Origin: Acidovorax sp. SUPP3334
Lineage (GTDB): Bacteria > Pseudomonadota > Gammaproteobacteria > Burkholderiales > Burkholderiaceae_C
DNA: 64,000 nucleotides
Direction of reading: 5' to 3'
Assembly (NCBI RefSeq): GCF_030159055.1
Contig: NZ_BQXQ01000022.1
Span: 25,088-89,087 of the forward strand
Shown here: positions 63,976 through 64,000 of the stretch, in pieces
How positions within the stretch are numbered: position 1 is the first letter of the stretch
Layout of the letters: each line of letters starts with the position of its first letter
The notes under the pieces: model-generated
Told to the model about the DNA's origin: nothing
Database searches by the model: none
Seen by the model: the letters and a program-made list of their open reading frames with translations, nothing else
Made by a program: the position numbers and the translations under genes

Positions 63976-64000
63976 ATGAACAGCCATAAGCATGCCCGAC
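63976..64000 (+). CDS. Start of riboswitch-controlled gene, truncated by window edge
   Basis: ATG at 63976 with AGGA 12-15 bases upstream, encoding MNSHKHAR before the window ends. Only eight residues are visible, so no family can be named. Position after a cobalamin riboswitch suggests a B12 or cobalt transporter (for example a TonB-dependent receptor) or a B12-independent isoenzyme. Confidence 0.55.

Overview
The window is GC-rich, gene-dense chromosomal DNA that reads as a betaproteobacterium of the Burkholderiales, most probably a plant-associated Comamonadaceae of the Acidovorax/Paracidovorax type. The gene orders ribF-ileS-lspA, rpsP-rimM-trmD-rplS, trxB/ftsK-lolA-rarA and livHMGF, the TRAP and Bug-era transporter style and the codon use all fit that group. 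The strongest lifestyle clue is three perfect plant-inducible-promoter (PIP) boxes, TTCGB-N15-TTCGB followed 30-32 bases later by YANNNT. Each lies directly upstream of a gene whose product looks like a type III secreted effector. This is the signature of an HrpX/HrpB-type regulon in a plant pathogen. No secretion apparatus is encoded in the window.

Layout. 1-4519: end of a quinone oxidoreductase gene, a Nudix hydrolase gene, a small effector-like gene with an imperfect PIP box, a LysR regulator divergent from a YfeH-like transporter. 4760-10328: a Na/Pi-type transporter, then an accessory stretch with two PIP-box genes (an unrecognised 435-aa protein and a HopX/AvrPphE-like papain/transglutaminase-fold effector). 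They flank a wrecked gene in which a LacI-type DNA-binding domain has been joined to a metallophosphoesterase. 10376-18676: lspA, ileS, ribF, an HNH endonuclease and a DctPQM TRAP transporter. 18751-26770: TPR-methyltransferase, GH18 chitinase, phytase-like lipoprotein, paired acyl-CoA dehydrogenases, YceH and purN. 26792-34924: GGDEF protein, a third PIP-box effector candidate, DUF1653, an interrupted membrane-protein gene, RsmB-type methyltransferase, fatty-acid desaturase and a MocR regulator. 35073-42010: rpmG-rpmB, trxB, ftsK, lolA, DUF1304 and rarA. 42469-48695: livHMGF, an outer-membrane barrel protein and a DUF47-Pit phosphate pair. 48796-58482: TM2 and GNAT genes, the rpsP operon, CoA Nudix, CobD-like, an unknown protein, M48-phhB-rsgA and orn. 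58749-64000: DEAD-box helicase, a tandem-PAS GGDEF protein, a Bcr/CflA exporter and a cobalamin riboswitch whose gene runs off the right edge.

A roughly 60-bp interspersed repeat (TGCTAT-N8-TAGC-N19-TGCGCTGGAG-like, fixed spacing) occurs seven times. All seven copies are on the same strand and two lie in frame inside conserved genes (an acyl-CoA dehydrogenase and rsgA). The PIP-box effector candidates and this repeat are the two signals most worth following. No CRISPR array, rRNA, tRNA, IS element or prophage was seen.
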